In this document: positions 1-8,024 of the stretch, in pieces
How the letters are laid out: the number at the start of each line of letters is the position of its first letter
Numbering within the stretch: position 1 is the stretch's first letter
Assembly: GCA_025464925.1 (NCBI GenBank)
Contig: JAODMS010000017.1
Span: forward strand, 1 to 31,312
Length of the DNA: 31,312 bases
Origin: Arthrobacter sp.
GTDB taxonomy: Bacteria; Actinomycetota; Actinomycetes; Actinomycetales; Micrococcaceae
Reading direction: 5' to 3'
Program-made: the position numbers and the translations under genes
Notes under the pieces: generated by a model
What the model was told of the DNA's origin: nothing
What the model saw: only the letters and a program-made list of their open reading frames with translations
Databases searched by the model: none

Positions 1-2
1 AG

Positions 3-332
3 GTCTGCGGGCTGTGGTTCGGGCTCGACCACATGGACCTCATCCTCCACGCCCAGGCGGCGTCCGAAGTGCACCGCCAGCAGATCGTCCTGCACGAGTT
101 CGCCCACATGATCCTCCGCCACGAACAGGTGGCCGTCGCTCCGGACTACGTCCGGAATTTCTTTCCCGACCTGGATCCGGACCGCGTCATCAAGGCGTTG
201 AAGCGATCCGATTTCCTGGACGAATTCGAAGTGACCGCGGAACTGCTCGCCGACCTCCTGGCGGCGCGGATCCGCAATTCCCAGCGCCGCACCGCCGGCC
301 AGCCCGGAAACTTTGGCTCGATCTTCGGATGA
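3..332 (+). CDS. ImmA/IrrE-like zinc metallopeptidase, 5' end cut off by the window
   Basis: The reading frame is open from the first bases of the window, so the true start lies upstream; the ATG at 33 is internal or an alternative. The HExxH zinc motif HEFAH is encoded at 93-107. A downstream helix with EVTAELLADLLA can supply the third acidic ligand, as in the ImmA/IrrE (COG2856) peptidase domain. Members often cleave or regulate a partner XRE repressor, but no such gene is visible here. The stop codon TGA at 330-332 overlaps the ATG of the next gene, so the two are probably translated together. The family call rests on the HExxH motif, the following helix and the neighbour. Substrate and role are unknown. 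Confidence 0.7.
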   Translation, partial: VCGLWFGLDHMDLILHAQAASEVHRQQIVLHEFAHMILRHEQVAVAPDYVRNFFPDLDPDRVIKALKRSDFLDEFEVTAELLADLLAARIRNSQRRTAGQPGNFGSIFG

Positions 333-1309
333 TGCAACTGTCCATGGCTGCCGCGCTGTACCTGCTGGCGCTGGCCCGCGTGCCGGCCCTGCTCAAGTCC
401 GGACGCGACCGCGTCTTCATGGCCGCTCTCCTGACAGGCACCGCGGCACTGCTGACGAGCCCGGCGGTCTACCCCGCGGTGGACCAGGCCCTGGGCGGGC
501 AGAATGTGGCCAAACTGGCCCAGCACACCTCGATGATGATCGGCATGTGGTTCATCCGGGGCGGAATCCTGAACGCCGTTGCTCCCGTGAGGGAACGACG
601 CCCGCAACGGTTCCGAATGGTGCCGCTGTACGCGGCCCTGGTATTGCAGGCCGTGTTCTTCCTGGCCACCGACGCCGGCGTCACCACCATGGATTTCCAG
701 GGCACCTACAACAAGACCCTGCCCGGCGCCCTCTTCTACTCGATGGTGATGATCTTCACCGGCTGGATGTGCGCTGAAATCGCAGTCGTCTTGCGACGGA
801 TCGTGCCGGAAATGCGCGGACCGTTCAAGCTCGGCTTCCTGCTTGTCGGCATGGGCGCCTTCCTGGGCACGATCTCGTCGGCGGCGATGGTCCTCGACGT
901 CCTCGCCACAGCGGTCCCGGCGCTTGCCGCCTTCAGCTTCCACGAGACACCACTGCAACAGGTGCTCGACCTCGTGCCCACCGTGCTGGTCGGCCTGGGA
1001 CTGACCATCCCCGCCGTTGCCGGCCAGCTGGAGCGGACCCGGACCCGCCGGTGGGAGAAAAACACTCTGCTCAGGGTCGCCCCGATCCGCGACCGCGCCC
1101 TGGCGCGCACCGGGACGGAACGAACCCTGCGGTCGGACCCCCGGACAACCGTCACCGAGCAGCTGCACAGGATGATTGTCCAGATCTGGGATGCCGAACT
1201 GGCCGTCGGCGACGGGTCGGCACTCACCGCGGAGGACCGCGCTTATCTGCTCACCGTCGAGAGGAAGCTCGATCTGGGCCGGAGCAGCGACGGCGTCGGG
1301 CAGCAGTGA
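329..1309 (+). CDS. MAB_1171c-like multi-pass membrane protein
   Basis: This 326-residue protein starts at the ATG that overlaps the stop codon of the metallopeptidase gene (ATGA). The same frame stays open further upstream, but that part only shadows the metallopeptidase gene. About seven hydrophobic segments cover residues 3-22, 29-48, 63-83, 96-115, 132-155, 166-190 and 211-235. A charged cytoplasmic tail of roughly 90 residues follows. The layout, and the pairing with an ImmA/IrrE-like peptidase, match the actinobacterial MAB_1171c putative transporter family. No transport substrate is established for that family, so the transporter label is only a name. The coupling suggests the membrane protein and the peptidase act together. 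A hairpin directly after the stop codon probably ends the transcript. Confidence 0.7.
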   Translation: MMQLSMAAALYLLALARVPALLKSGRDRVFMAALLTGTAALLTSPAVYPAVDQALGGQNVAKLAQHTSMMIGMWFIRGGILNAVAPVRERRPQRFRMVPLYAALVLQAVFFLATDAGVTTMDFQGTYNKTLPGALFYSMVMIFTGWMCAEIAVVLRRIVPEMRGPFKLGFLLVGMGAFLGTISSAAMVLDVLATAVPALAAFSFHETPLQQVLDLVPTVLVGLGLTIPAVAGQLERTRTRRWEKNTLLRVAPIRDRALARTGTERTLRSDPRTTVTEQLHRMIVQIWDAELAVGDGSALTAEDRAYLLTVERKLDLGRSSDGVGQQ

Positions 1310-1334
1310 GGCGCCCCGCTGAGCGGGACGCCTT
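1309..1334. terminator. Hairpin between convergent genes
   Basis: A GGCG-C-CCCGC / GCGGG-A-CGCC stem at 1310-1332 has a TGA loop and one C-A mismatch, flanked by A and TT. It begins at the last base of the membrane-protein stop codon and lies between convergent genes, so it is probably a terminator. A second small hairpin, GATCGG-gct-CCGATC (1348-1362), overlaps the stop of the minus-strand gene. Confidence 0.5.
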
Positions 1335-1360
1335 ACTACCGTCCGCCGATCGGGCTCCGA

Positions 1361-1768
1361 TCAGAGCTGGTAATCAGCCATTGAGGTGATGTTTTCATGG
1401 ACGCAGAGAATGTTGTTCTCCGAGTCCATGAACCATGCGCACTTCTCCGACTCTGTTGTGCAGATGTGGTTCTCCGTCTTGAGACCAGGGCGGTCATAGT
1501 CCTGGAACGTCACGCCCTTGGACTCCATTTCCCGGACGGCTTGCTCGATATCGTTGACCTCAAAACTCAGGGCCGTATGCTCGGAATGCTTTCCGTCCTT
1601 CACCGGCATCAGCTGCAGCATCGGGCCGCCGTCTGTGCCGAATAACTCGCTTCCGTCTTCTGCCATTCCACGGTGCGGCAGACCCAGCGTGTCCGCATAG
1701 AAACTGCGGGCGCGCGCTGCATCGTCGACTGGCAGGACCGTCGTGACTCTATTCAAAACCAGGCTCAT
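1361..1768 (-). CDS. VOC (glyoxalase/bleomycin-resistance fold) protein
   Basis: A 135-residue single-domain vicinal-oxygen-chelate protein. It begins MSLVLNRVTTVLPVDD and includes ARARSFYADTLGLP, the usual first beta-alpha unit of the fold. The C-terminal repeat contains WFMDSENNILCVHE, where the Glu near the end is a typical metal ligand. A GTG at 1777 also opens this frame, but it sits inside the Shine-Dalgarno sequence GGAGGT. The ATG at 1768 has GGAGG eight bases upstream and is the better start. Family members include dioxygenases, glyoxalases and resistance proteins, and the substrate cannot be told here. The gene is apparently monocistronic, with a hairpin beyond its stop. Confidence 0.8.
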   Translation of the reverse strand: MSLVLNRVTTVLPVDDAARARSFYADTLGLPHRGMAEDGSELFGTDGGPMLQLMPVKDGKHSEHTALSFEVNDIEQAVREMESKGVTFQDYDRPGLKTENHICTTESEKCAWFMDSENNILCVHENITSMADYQL

Positions 1769-1806
1769 TTTGCCCACCTCCTACGTTAAAAATCTTACGC
1801 CGGTGC

Positions 1807-3918
1807 CTACTTCCCGACGAGGGTCAGGACGTCGTAACTGGCCACGATCTCGTCGTTCTGGTTGCTCAGCACGGCGTCCCAGGCGACCTCGCCGTACTCG
1901 TCGGTCTCGCGCGGGGTGATCTTCTTCGCCGTCAGGGTGACCCGGATCGAGTCGCCGGCCGCCACCGGGGTGATGAAGCGCAGGTTCTCCAGGCCGTAGT
2001 TGGCCAGCACGGGGCCCGGAGCGGGCTCCACGAACAATCCCGCACCCCAGGCCAGCAGCAGGTAGCCGTGCGCCACGATCCCCGGGAAGAACGGGTTGGC
2101 CGCCGCGGCTTCCGGGTTGGTGTGGGCGTAGAAGGTGTCGCCGCTGGTGTTGGCGAACGCCGTGATGTCCTCCAGGGACACCTCCCGCAGCTCGGAGCGG
2201 ATGGCGTCGCCGATGCGCAGAGTGCCCAGCGACTTCCGGAACGGGTGCCGGGATTCGGTTTCCAGCGTGAAGTTGCGGTCAGCGCCGGTGTGCCAGACGC
2301 CGGTGACGGCGGTCAGCATGTTGGGCGAGCCCTGGATGGCGGTCCGCTGCATGTGGTGCAGGACGGAGCGGATGCCGCCGAGTTCCTCGCCGCCGCCGGC
2401 CCGGCCCGGTCCGCCGTGGACCAGGTGCGGAACCGGCGAGCCGTGGCCGGTGGAGCTGCGGGCGTCCTCGCGGTTGAGCATCAGGACCCGGCCGTGGTGG
2501 GCCGCGATGCCGGTGACGAGTTCCCGGGCCACCTCGGGATCGTTGGTGCAGACCGAGGCGACGAGGGAGCCGCCGCCGCGGGCGGCGAGGCGGACGGCGT
2601 CGGCCAGGTCCGTGTACGGGAGCACCGAGGAAACCGGGCCGAACGCTTCGAGCGAGTGGACCTCCGCGGCGTCCGGGTCGGCCCAGCTCAGCAGCACGGG
2701 GGACATGAAGGCGCCGTCTTCGACGACGCCGACGCTCCCGTCGGCGCTGGTCACCTTGGGCGCATCGAGGGTGCCGTACGCGAGCTCCCCGCCGGCGTCG
2801 AGCATGGACTGGACGGCGGCACGGACGTCCGCGAGCTGCTCCCGGGACGCCAGGGCACCCATGGTGACGCCGCCGGCGCGGGGGTCACCGAGCACCACGC
2901 GTTCCTGGATCCGGTCCCCCACGGCGGCCACGACGTCGGACACGAGTTCCTGCGGCACGATGGCACGGCGGATCGAGGTGCACTTCTGGCCAGCCTTGGC
3001 GGTCATCTCGGTGACCAGGGACTTGATGAAGGCCTCGAATTCCGGCGTGCCCTTGACGGCGTCCGGGCCCAGGATCGCGGCGTTGAGGGAGTCGGTTTCC
3101 GAGGTGAAGCGGACACCGCCCGCGACCACATTCGGGTGCGACTTCAGGGTGTTGGCGGTGGAGGCGGAGCCGGTGAAGGCCACGAGGTCGCGGTAGTCGA
3201 GGTGGTCCAGCAGGGTGCGGGCGGAGCCGGAGATCAGCTGCAGCGAACCCTGGGGAAGGATGCCGGAATCGACGATCGCCTTGACCACGTCCGCGGCCAC
3301 ATAGCCGGTGGGGGTGGCGGGCTTGACGATGGTGGGGACGCCGGCGAGGAAGGCGGGGGCGAGCTTCTCGAGCATGCCCCACACGGGGAAGTTAAAGGCG
3401 TTGATCTGTGCGGCCACCCCCGGGATGCGGGTGTAGATGTGCTCGCCGGCGAACGAGCCGTCCCTGGACAGCACCTCCATGGGGCCGTCCACCACCACCT
3501 GGGCGTTGGGAAGTTCCCGGCGGCCCTTGGAACCGAAGGTGAAGAGCACGCCGATGCCGCCGTCGACATCGATCATCGAATCGATCCGGGTGGCGCCGGT
3601 CTTGGCCGAAAGCACGTAGAACTCCTCGCGGCGCCCGTTCAGGTACTGCGCCAGCTCCTTGAGCTTGAGCGCGCGCTGGTGGAAGGTCAACTTGCCCAGT
3701 TCCGCCTGCCCGGTGGTCCGTCCGTAGTCCACGACGGCGCCGAGGTCCAGCCCCTCGGTGCTCACCTTGGCCAGGAGTTCCCCGGTGCTGGCATCGAGGA
3801 CGGGGGCCGCCCCGGCGGTGGAGCCGGCGGCGGGGGTCCACCAGGAACCCAGGACAAAGCTGGGAACGATCTCTACGGTGTCTACTGTGGATTCCGGTGC
3901 AGTTGCAGTGCTGGTCAT
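1807..3918 (-). CDS. paaZ: Oxepin-CoA hydrolase / 3-oxo-5,6-dehydrosuberyl-CoA semialdehyde dehydrogenase PaaZ
   Basis: A bifunctional 703-residue enzyme of the aerobic phenylacetyl-CoA pathway. Its C-terminal MaoC-type hydratase opens the oxepin-CoA ring and its N-terminal aldehyde dehydrogenase oxidises the resulting semialdehyde. The dehydrogenase spans about residues 1-520, with INAFNFPVWG near 172, Glu274 in FTSETDSLNA and catalytic Cys313 in AGQKCTSIRR. The hydratase spans about 540-703, with Asp594 and His599 in GDTFYAHTNP matching the D-x4-H pair of Escherichia coli PaaZ. Length and fusion order are typical. GGAAGGAC lies upstream of the ATG at 3918. The gene is divergent from the thioesterase gene, and a PaaR-type operator lies 50 bases upstream of its start. 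Confidence 0.95.
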   Translation of the reverse strand: MTSTATAPESTVDTVEIVPSFVLGSWWTPAAGSTAGAAPVLDASTGELLAKVSTEGLDLGAVVDYGRTTGQAELGKLTFHQRALKLKELAQYLNGRREEFYVLSAKTGATRIDSMIDVDGGIGVLFTFGSKGRRELPNAQVVVDGPMEVLSRDGSFAGEHIYTRIPGVAAQINAFNFPVWGMLEKLAPAFLAGVPTIVKPATPTGYVAADVVKAIVDSGILPQGSLQLISGSARTLLDHLDYRDLVAFTGSASTANTLKSHPNVVAGGVRFTSETDSLNAAILGPDAVKGTPEFEAFIKSLVTEMTAKAGQKCTSIRRAIVPQELVSDVVAAVGDRIQERVVLGDPRAGGVTMGALASREQLADVRAAVQSMLDAGGELAYGTLDAPKVTSADGSVGVVEDGAFMSPVLLSWADPDAAEVHSLEAFGPVSSVLPYTDLADAVRLAARGGGSLVASVCTNDPEVARELVTGIAAHHGRVLMLNREDARSSTGHGSPVPHLVHGGPGRAGGGEELGGIRSVLHHMQRTAIQGSPNMLTAVTGVWHTGADRNFTLETESRHPFRKSLGTLRIGDAIRSELREVSLEDITAFANTSGDTFYAHTNPEAAAANPFFPGIVAHGYLLLAWGAGLFVEPAPGPVLANYGLENLRFITPVAAGDSIRVTLTAKKITPRETDEYGEVAWDAVLSNQNDEIVASYDVLTLVGK

Positions 3919-3968
3919 CGTTGACGGGTCCTTCCAACGCGGGGCAAGATCAACACGGCCAGAGCATT

Positions 3969-3990
3969 ACTGACCGTCCGTTCGGTAATA
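3969..3990. promoter_or_regulatory. PaaR-type (TetR family) operator between paaZ and paaI
   Basis: The 22-bp imperfect palindrome has the core ACCG-TC-CG-TT-CGGT with ACT on the left and an AT-rich right flank. From memory this fits the consensus reported for the TetR-family repressor PaaR of Corynebacterium glutamicum (ACTN-ACCG-NN-CG-NN-CGGT-NAGT). It lies 50 bases from the paaZ start and 77 bases from the paaI start, so one bound repressor could control both. No paaR gene is in the window. Confidence 0.75.
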
Positions 3991-4067
3991 TGACCACAGT
4001 ACATGAATGAGGCCTGCAGCACACTAGCTGCGGCCGGGGCCGGCCGCCAGGCCACAAGGGAGATGCG

Positions 4068-4484
4068 ATGACGCCGGAACGCCGCGATACCGAGCCGTGG
4101 AAGATCACCCTCGGCGAGCTGGACGAGAAGATGGGCGTGCACATCGTCGAGGAATCCGTGGAGCGCGTCGTGGCGACCATGCCGGTGGAAGGCAACCGGC
4201 AGTCCTTCGGGCTCCTGCACGGCGGCGCGTCGCTGGCCGTCGGCGAGGCCGTCGGATCCTGGGCCGCAGTCATCCATGCCCGCACCCTGGGCAAGACGGC
4301 AGTGGGCGTGGACGTCTCAGCCACCCACCACCGGTCTGCCCGGGAGGGGACCGTCACCATCACGGCCACCCCTATCCAGCTGGGCAGGACGGTCACCAGC
4401 CACGAGGTTGTCATCACCAACGATGCCGGCCAGCGGCTGTGCACGCTGCGGATCACCAACCTGCTGCTGGACCGGAAGGACTGA
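4068..4484 (+). CDS. paaI: PaaI-type hotdog acyl-CoA thioesterase
   Basis: A 138-residue single hotdog-fold protein with the PaaI signature GLLHGGASLAVGE. His51-Gly52-Gly53 lies at the start of the central helix, and Glu60 is the likely catalytic acid. The C-terminal strands (VGVDVSATHHRSAREG and VTSHEVVITND) are typical of 4HBT/PaaI thioesterases. PaaI hydrolyses ring-hydroxylated phenylacetyl-CoAs that would trap CoA when phenylacetate catabolism stalls. An AGGGAG ribosome site precedes the ATG. The gene is divergent from paaZ and shares its PaaR-type operator region, which supports the phenylacetate role over a generic thioesterase. A short ATCCCG/CGGGAT hairpin (4486-4504) follows the stop codon. 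Confidence 0.85.
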   Translation: MTPERRDTEPWKITLGELDEKMGVHIVEESVERVVATMPVEGNRQSFGLLHGGASLAVGEAVGSWAAVIHARTLGKTAVGVDVSATHHRSAREGTVTITATPIQLGRTVTSHEVVITNDAGQRLCTLRITNLLLDRKD

Positions 4485-4539
4485 TCCCGGCGCGGGCGGG
4501 ATACCGGAAGGGCCTAGCGGAGCATCGCTCGCGGCATGG

Positions 4540-7068
4540 CTAGCGGAGGACCCGGCGCCGGCCAAAGAACACCAGGGCTCCGCCGATCAGGAGTGCGCCT
4601 GCACCCAGGCCCAGGGAGGGAAGCAGCGCCCCGGCTCCCGTATCGGGCAACTGTCCGGCGCCGCCCGGCTGGACCGGAGCGGCCACCGCGGCCGGAGCGG
4701 GGAGAGCCGCCGGAACCACCGGGGCTGCCTCGACTGCCGGTGCGCGGACGGTGAACGTTGCCGCCACCGCGGCGGAAGGAACGCCGTCCACAGACTGCGA
4801 GACAGACAGGGTGTGCGCGCCCGCGCCCAGGCCGGCCGGGAGCGGCACGCTCCAGCGCCCGCCCGCAACCAGGACCGGGGAACCGGCACCGACCGGCACG
4901 CCATCGATCAATACGGTGACCTCGGCCCCGTCCACGCCTGCTCCGGAGATGGTCTCGGGCAGCCTGTCCTGGCTGAAGTGGACGCCGTCCGGAATCGATG
5001 AGAAGGCGGGGGCCGGCGGCGTCACCGTGACGTTCCGGGTGACGGAAGGGCCGTGTTCATGGTCGGGAGCGGTCTGCCCGGCGACGACCGAGATTTTTCC
5101 GTAAACCCCCTGGCCGGCCACGCTGATGCTCCAACGACCGTCCGGAGAGACCACCCCGGATCCAGTGAGGTCGCCGGAAAGCAGCACCGTGTAGCCGGCC
5201 GTCCCCGTTCCCTCGACCCGGTCAACGGCCTTCAGCTCAGCGCCCTCCGACGGACTGGTGATCTCCGGTGCCCGCAGGTCCGAGACGTTGACCGACAAGG
5301 ATGCCGCGCCTGACCGGCTGAAACCGTTTACCGTCTCCGCGGAGAACTGGAACCGGCCGGTGGAGGACGGCGTCGGGAAGGACCAGTTTCCCGCCGCGTC
5401 CACCGGCAGCTCGACCGGTTGCTGGCCCGCGACGGTGATGCGCACCTTCGAATTGGCGGCAATAGCCGAGGCCGGAGCAGCAGGCACGCGCCCCGTGACA
5501 GGTTCCCCGGCGAGAAAGGTCGCGTTCGCGGGTGCCACCAGCTCGGGCTTGTTCAGGAAAAGCTGAAGCTCCACACCGCCCGGGATCTGGGCCATGGCGT
5601 CCTCGAGCGTCGTGGCGATGGCAAAGTTTTCGACCGGTTCGTTCGGTTGGGGCGAGTCCCCGGCGCTGTGCGTTCCGACCGCGTAGTTGCCGCTGATCCA
5701 AGGCCCTCCGGAGTCTCCGCCGCTGGACTGGACGCTGTGGGACAGGAAGCCGCGAAAAGCCCGGAGGTCGCCGGGATCGGCGGTTCTGCCGCCCACCACG
5801 TAGATTCCGATTTCGTCCACCTGGCCGCAGGACCAGCCCGCTGTCCTCCCGGAGCGGCATACGTCTTGCTGCAGCACGGGCGCGGCCAGGCCGACAATTT
5901 TCACCGCGGTCGGGCCGGGATTGGACACTTCATCCGCCGTGGTCGCATTCCACCGGGTTACGGCGGGCCGCAGGGAGAGGCCGGGCCGCAGGGAATCGAG
6001 CACGGCAATATCGGTGCCCACGTTGCCAGGATCCGCCTCGGCCCCGGTGATCCACGAGTTCTTGGGGCCGCCGAACTGGCTGAAGCCAAAGGTCCCCAGC
6101 GGAGCGAGCGGGCCCGTCACCGGAGTCGTGGATCCGCCTGCCGGAGCCGATCCGGGGGGCTCGATCGCGGCGGCCTTGGCCGCACCGTCTTCGGCACAGT
6201 GCCCGGCGGTCAGCGCCACCGGTTCGCCGGCGGGAGTGAAGGCACCAAAGCCTGCCGAACAAATGGACATCCCGTCGACCACGTAGCCCTGTCCGCCGAA
6301 GAGGTCCTCTTCCGTTTTTATCCGCGCACCCTTTTCGAGCTGGACGTTGGCGTACCGGGCCACGAACTCTGCCGGGGAGATCTTGCCCGGCGCCGCCGCA
6401 GGAGTCGAGGCGGACGCCGGCAGCGGGTCAAGAAGCGAGGGCGGGCCGGCTTCGGGCGTGTTGGTGCCGCCGGTGCGGATCACAAAGTGGCCGTCGGTGT
6501 AGGCAACGGCCTGCAGCCCGGCGGGGCCGACGTCCCGGACGTAGGCCTGGAACAGCTGCTCGGTGCTGGAAGCCAGCGGGGCCGCGGCGGGGGGAGTTGC
6601 CGGGGCGGCCGACGGAGTTGCCGGGGCGGCGGCGCGAGGGACCGCGAGCACGAAGTCTGCGGCCGGCCCGGCCTGGTTCAGCTGGTCCACCTTCGCCTGA
6701 AGCTCGGCGCCGCTGCCTTCGACGACGATCCTGCCGTCCTTCAGGCTGATCCCCGCGTAGCCGGGGAGCCCGCGCAGGGAGGGTGCGGCGTGGGCGGCGC
6801 GCTTGGCCTGCTCGCCGGCGGCGTTGAATTCCTCCAGTGTCATGCCGAGGTCCCGCCGGACGGCCTGCGCGAGTCCGGCATCGCTGACCGGCGGCGCCGC
6901 AGGCGCAGCGGAAGCAGCGGCACCCGATGCGGAGGGAGAGGGAGTCGCCCCGGCCGGCGCCGGGTCTGCCTCGGCTTCGGCAAACGCCGGAACGGCAGAG
7001 AACGAACCGGCCAGCGCGATGGCGACAGCCGCGGTAGCCCGCACCAATTGAATCTTCGCAGTCTTCAC
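4540..7068 (-). CDS. Secreted S1-family (streptogrisin-like) protease with Ig-like domains and LPXTG anchor
   Basis: An 842-residue exported chymotrypsin-fold serine protease. A signal peptide (residues 1-30, ending AVPAFA) leads to an Ala/Pro-rich linker and an alpha-lytic-type pro-region (about 62-245). The protease domain (about 260-500) has His290 in LTAGHC, Asp353 in GTDIAVLD and Ser453 in GGDSGGPW. The pairs Cys270/Cys291 and Cys404/Cys414 could form disulfides. Two or three bacterial Ig-like beta domains follow (about 505-775), then a Pro/Ala stalk and a sortase signal: LPDTG at 807-811, a hydrophobic segment and an Arg-rich tail. The product is therefore predicted to be covalently wall-attached. 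The GTG start lies 9 bases after the phosphatase stop, with AAGGTGG as ribosome site, so the two genes are probably cotranscribed. No sortase gene is in the window. Confidence 0.9.
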   Translation of the reverse strand: MKTAKIQLVRATAAVAIALAGSFSAVPAFAEAEADPAPAGATPSPSASGAAASAAPAAPPVSDAGLAQAVRRDLGMTLEEFNAAGEQAKRAAHAAPSLRGLPGYAGISLKDGRIVVEGSGAELQAKVDQLNQAGPAADFVLAVPRAAAPATPSAAPATPPAAAPLASSTEQLFQAYVRDVGPAGLQAVAYTDGHFVIRTGGTNTPEAGPPSLLDPLPASASTPAAAPGKISPAEFVARYANVQLEKGARIKTEEDLFGGQGYVVDGMSICSAGFGAFTPAGEPVALTAGHCAEDGAAKAAAIEPPGSAPAGGSTTPVTGPLAPLGTFGFSQFGGPKNSWITGAEADPGNVGTDIAVLDSLRPGLSLRPAVTRWNATTADEVSNPGPTAVKIVGLAAPVLQQDVCRSGRTAGWSCGQVDEIGIYVVGGRTADPGDLRAFRGFLSHSVQSSGGDSGGPWISGNYAVGTHSAGDSPQPNEPVENFAIATTLEDAMAQIPGGVELQLFLNKPELVAPANATFLAGEPVTGRVPAAPASAIAANSKVRITVAGQQPVELPVDAAGNWSFPTPSSTGRFQFSAETVNGFSRSGAASLSVNVSDLRAPEITSPSEGAELKAVDRVEGTGTAGYTVLLSGDLTGSGVVSPDGRWSISVAGQGVYGKISVVAGQTAPDHEHGPSVTRNVTVTPPAPAFSSIPDGVHFSQDRLPETISGAGVDGAEVTVLIDGVPVGAGSPVLVAGGRWSVPLPAGLGAGAHTLSVSQSVDGVPSAAVAATFTVRAPAVEAAPVVPAALPAPAAVAAPVQPGGAGQLPDTGAGALLPSLGLGAGALLIGGALVFFGRRRVLR

Positions 7069-7077
7069 TCCGCCACC

Positions 7078-7779
7078 TTATCTGCCCAGCTTTTCCAAAA
7101 TGGCGTTTAATTCCGTGTACGTCACACCGTGACGGGCAAGGAAATCCTTGGTATTCAAGGAGCGGATGAACTTCAGCAGGCTTCCGCCGCGGAATTCCAG
7201 CAGGGGCAGCAAAACGTCGTCGGGCAGATACCGCTCATACGGATGCGGGATTGCCGCCGTCCGGTGGTGCTCGTTGATGCCCCGCATCGCGCGCTGATAG
7301 GCCAGCACAATGGCTTCGTCGCCGTGGCCGGCGAGGTCCTGGAGCATGGCAGCGATCATTCCGCTGCGGTCCCGGCCGGCGGAGCAATGGATTACGACGC
7401 CGCCCCGGGTTGCCGCCAGTGCCTTGAAGACACCGGCCAGCAGCTCCGGGAAGAGCCTTGCGTTGTCGGCGTAGGCCGCAGGATTGTTCAGGTACGGTCC
7501 GCAGATTTCGCGGAACTCGCTGTTGTCCGGGTTTTCGGTGGGGGCCAGCACGACGTCGAAGCCCGCGATCGCCTCCGCGCTCACCGGCGGATCGGTGTTC
7601 CGCCGCCGCCTCTCCCCTTCGTTACGGAGGTCTATGACAGACCGGATGCCGCCGTCGTACGCCTGCTGCCAGCCGGCCTCGGTGAGCCATTCCCGGCGCC
7701 CCATGCGGTAGACCTCCCCCGCGACGTGCCAGGCATTGACCGCTCCGTCCCAGCCCACGGCCTTCCCCGACTCTTCCAT
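7078..7779 (-). CDS. Tyrosine-protein phosphatase (CX5R, DSP/PtpB-like)
   Basis: A 233-residue protein with the phosphatase loop HCSAGRDRSG; the catalytic Cys and Arg of CX5R are at about residues 132 and 138. The upstream segment VYRMGRREWLTEAGWQ and the IRSVIDLRNEGE strand are typical of bacterial Tyr/Ser phosphatases (Y_phosphatase3, PtpB-like). An in-frame ATG at 7797 would add six residues (MWLAGA). I prefer 7779 because the next residues look like the conserved family start and a TTAGCT box lies six bases upstream. No signal peptide is seen, so it is likely cytoplasmic. It is followed after 9 bases by the surface-protease gene. The substrate is unknown, and a phosphoinositide or phosphotyrosine role would be a guess. 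Confidence 0.85.
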   Translation of the reverse strand: MEESGKAVGWDGAVNAWHVAGEVYRMGRREWLTEAGWQQAYDGGIRSVIDLRNEGERRRRNTDPPVSAEAIAGFDVVLAPTENPDNSEFREICGPYLNNPAAYADNARLFPELLAGVFKALAATRGGVVIHCSAGRDRSGMIAAMLQDLAGHGDEAIVLAYQRAMRGINEHHRTAAIPHPYERYLPDDVLLPLLEFRGGSLLKFIRSLNTKDFLARHGVTYTELNAILEKLGR

Positions 7780-8024
7780 TGCGCCAGCTAACCACATGCA
7801 CCCGGGTAGCCGACAGGTAGTTCAAGCGAAGACCCTTCCGAATTAACGAGTATGGACCACCGTTTCCGTCAGGGCCGCCGGCGCCTAAGGTGGCCCCATG
7901 GTTGCCCGTGGACGTTCCACGCAGTCGCTCCGCCAGCCGGGTTCCGGGAGTCCCCCGCTGGCCGCCACCTGTCGGTGCGCCCGCTAGATTCTCCCCCAGC
8001 AGCACCGACTCAAGGGGCTCAAGC

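Noticed and set aside
2068..3924. 618-codon open frame on the plus strand opposite paaZ
   Set aside because: It is an antisense shadow of paaZ caused by high GC at third positions. It has no family features and no ribosome site.
5419..7110. 563-codon open frame on the plus strand opposite the S1 protease
   Set aside because: The protein is Arg/Gly-rich with no domain, and the opposite strand encodes a complete protease with signal peptide and LPXTG anchor.
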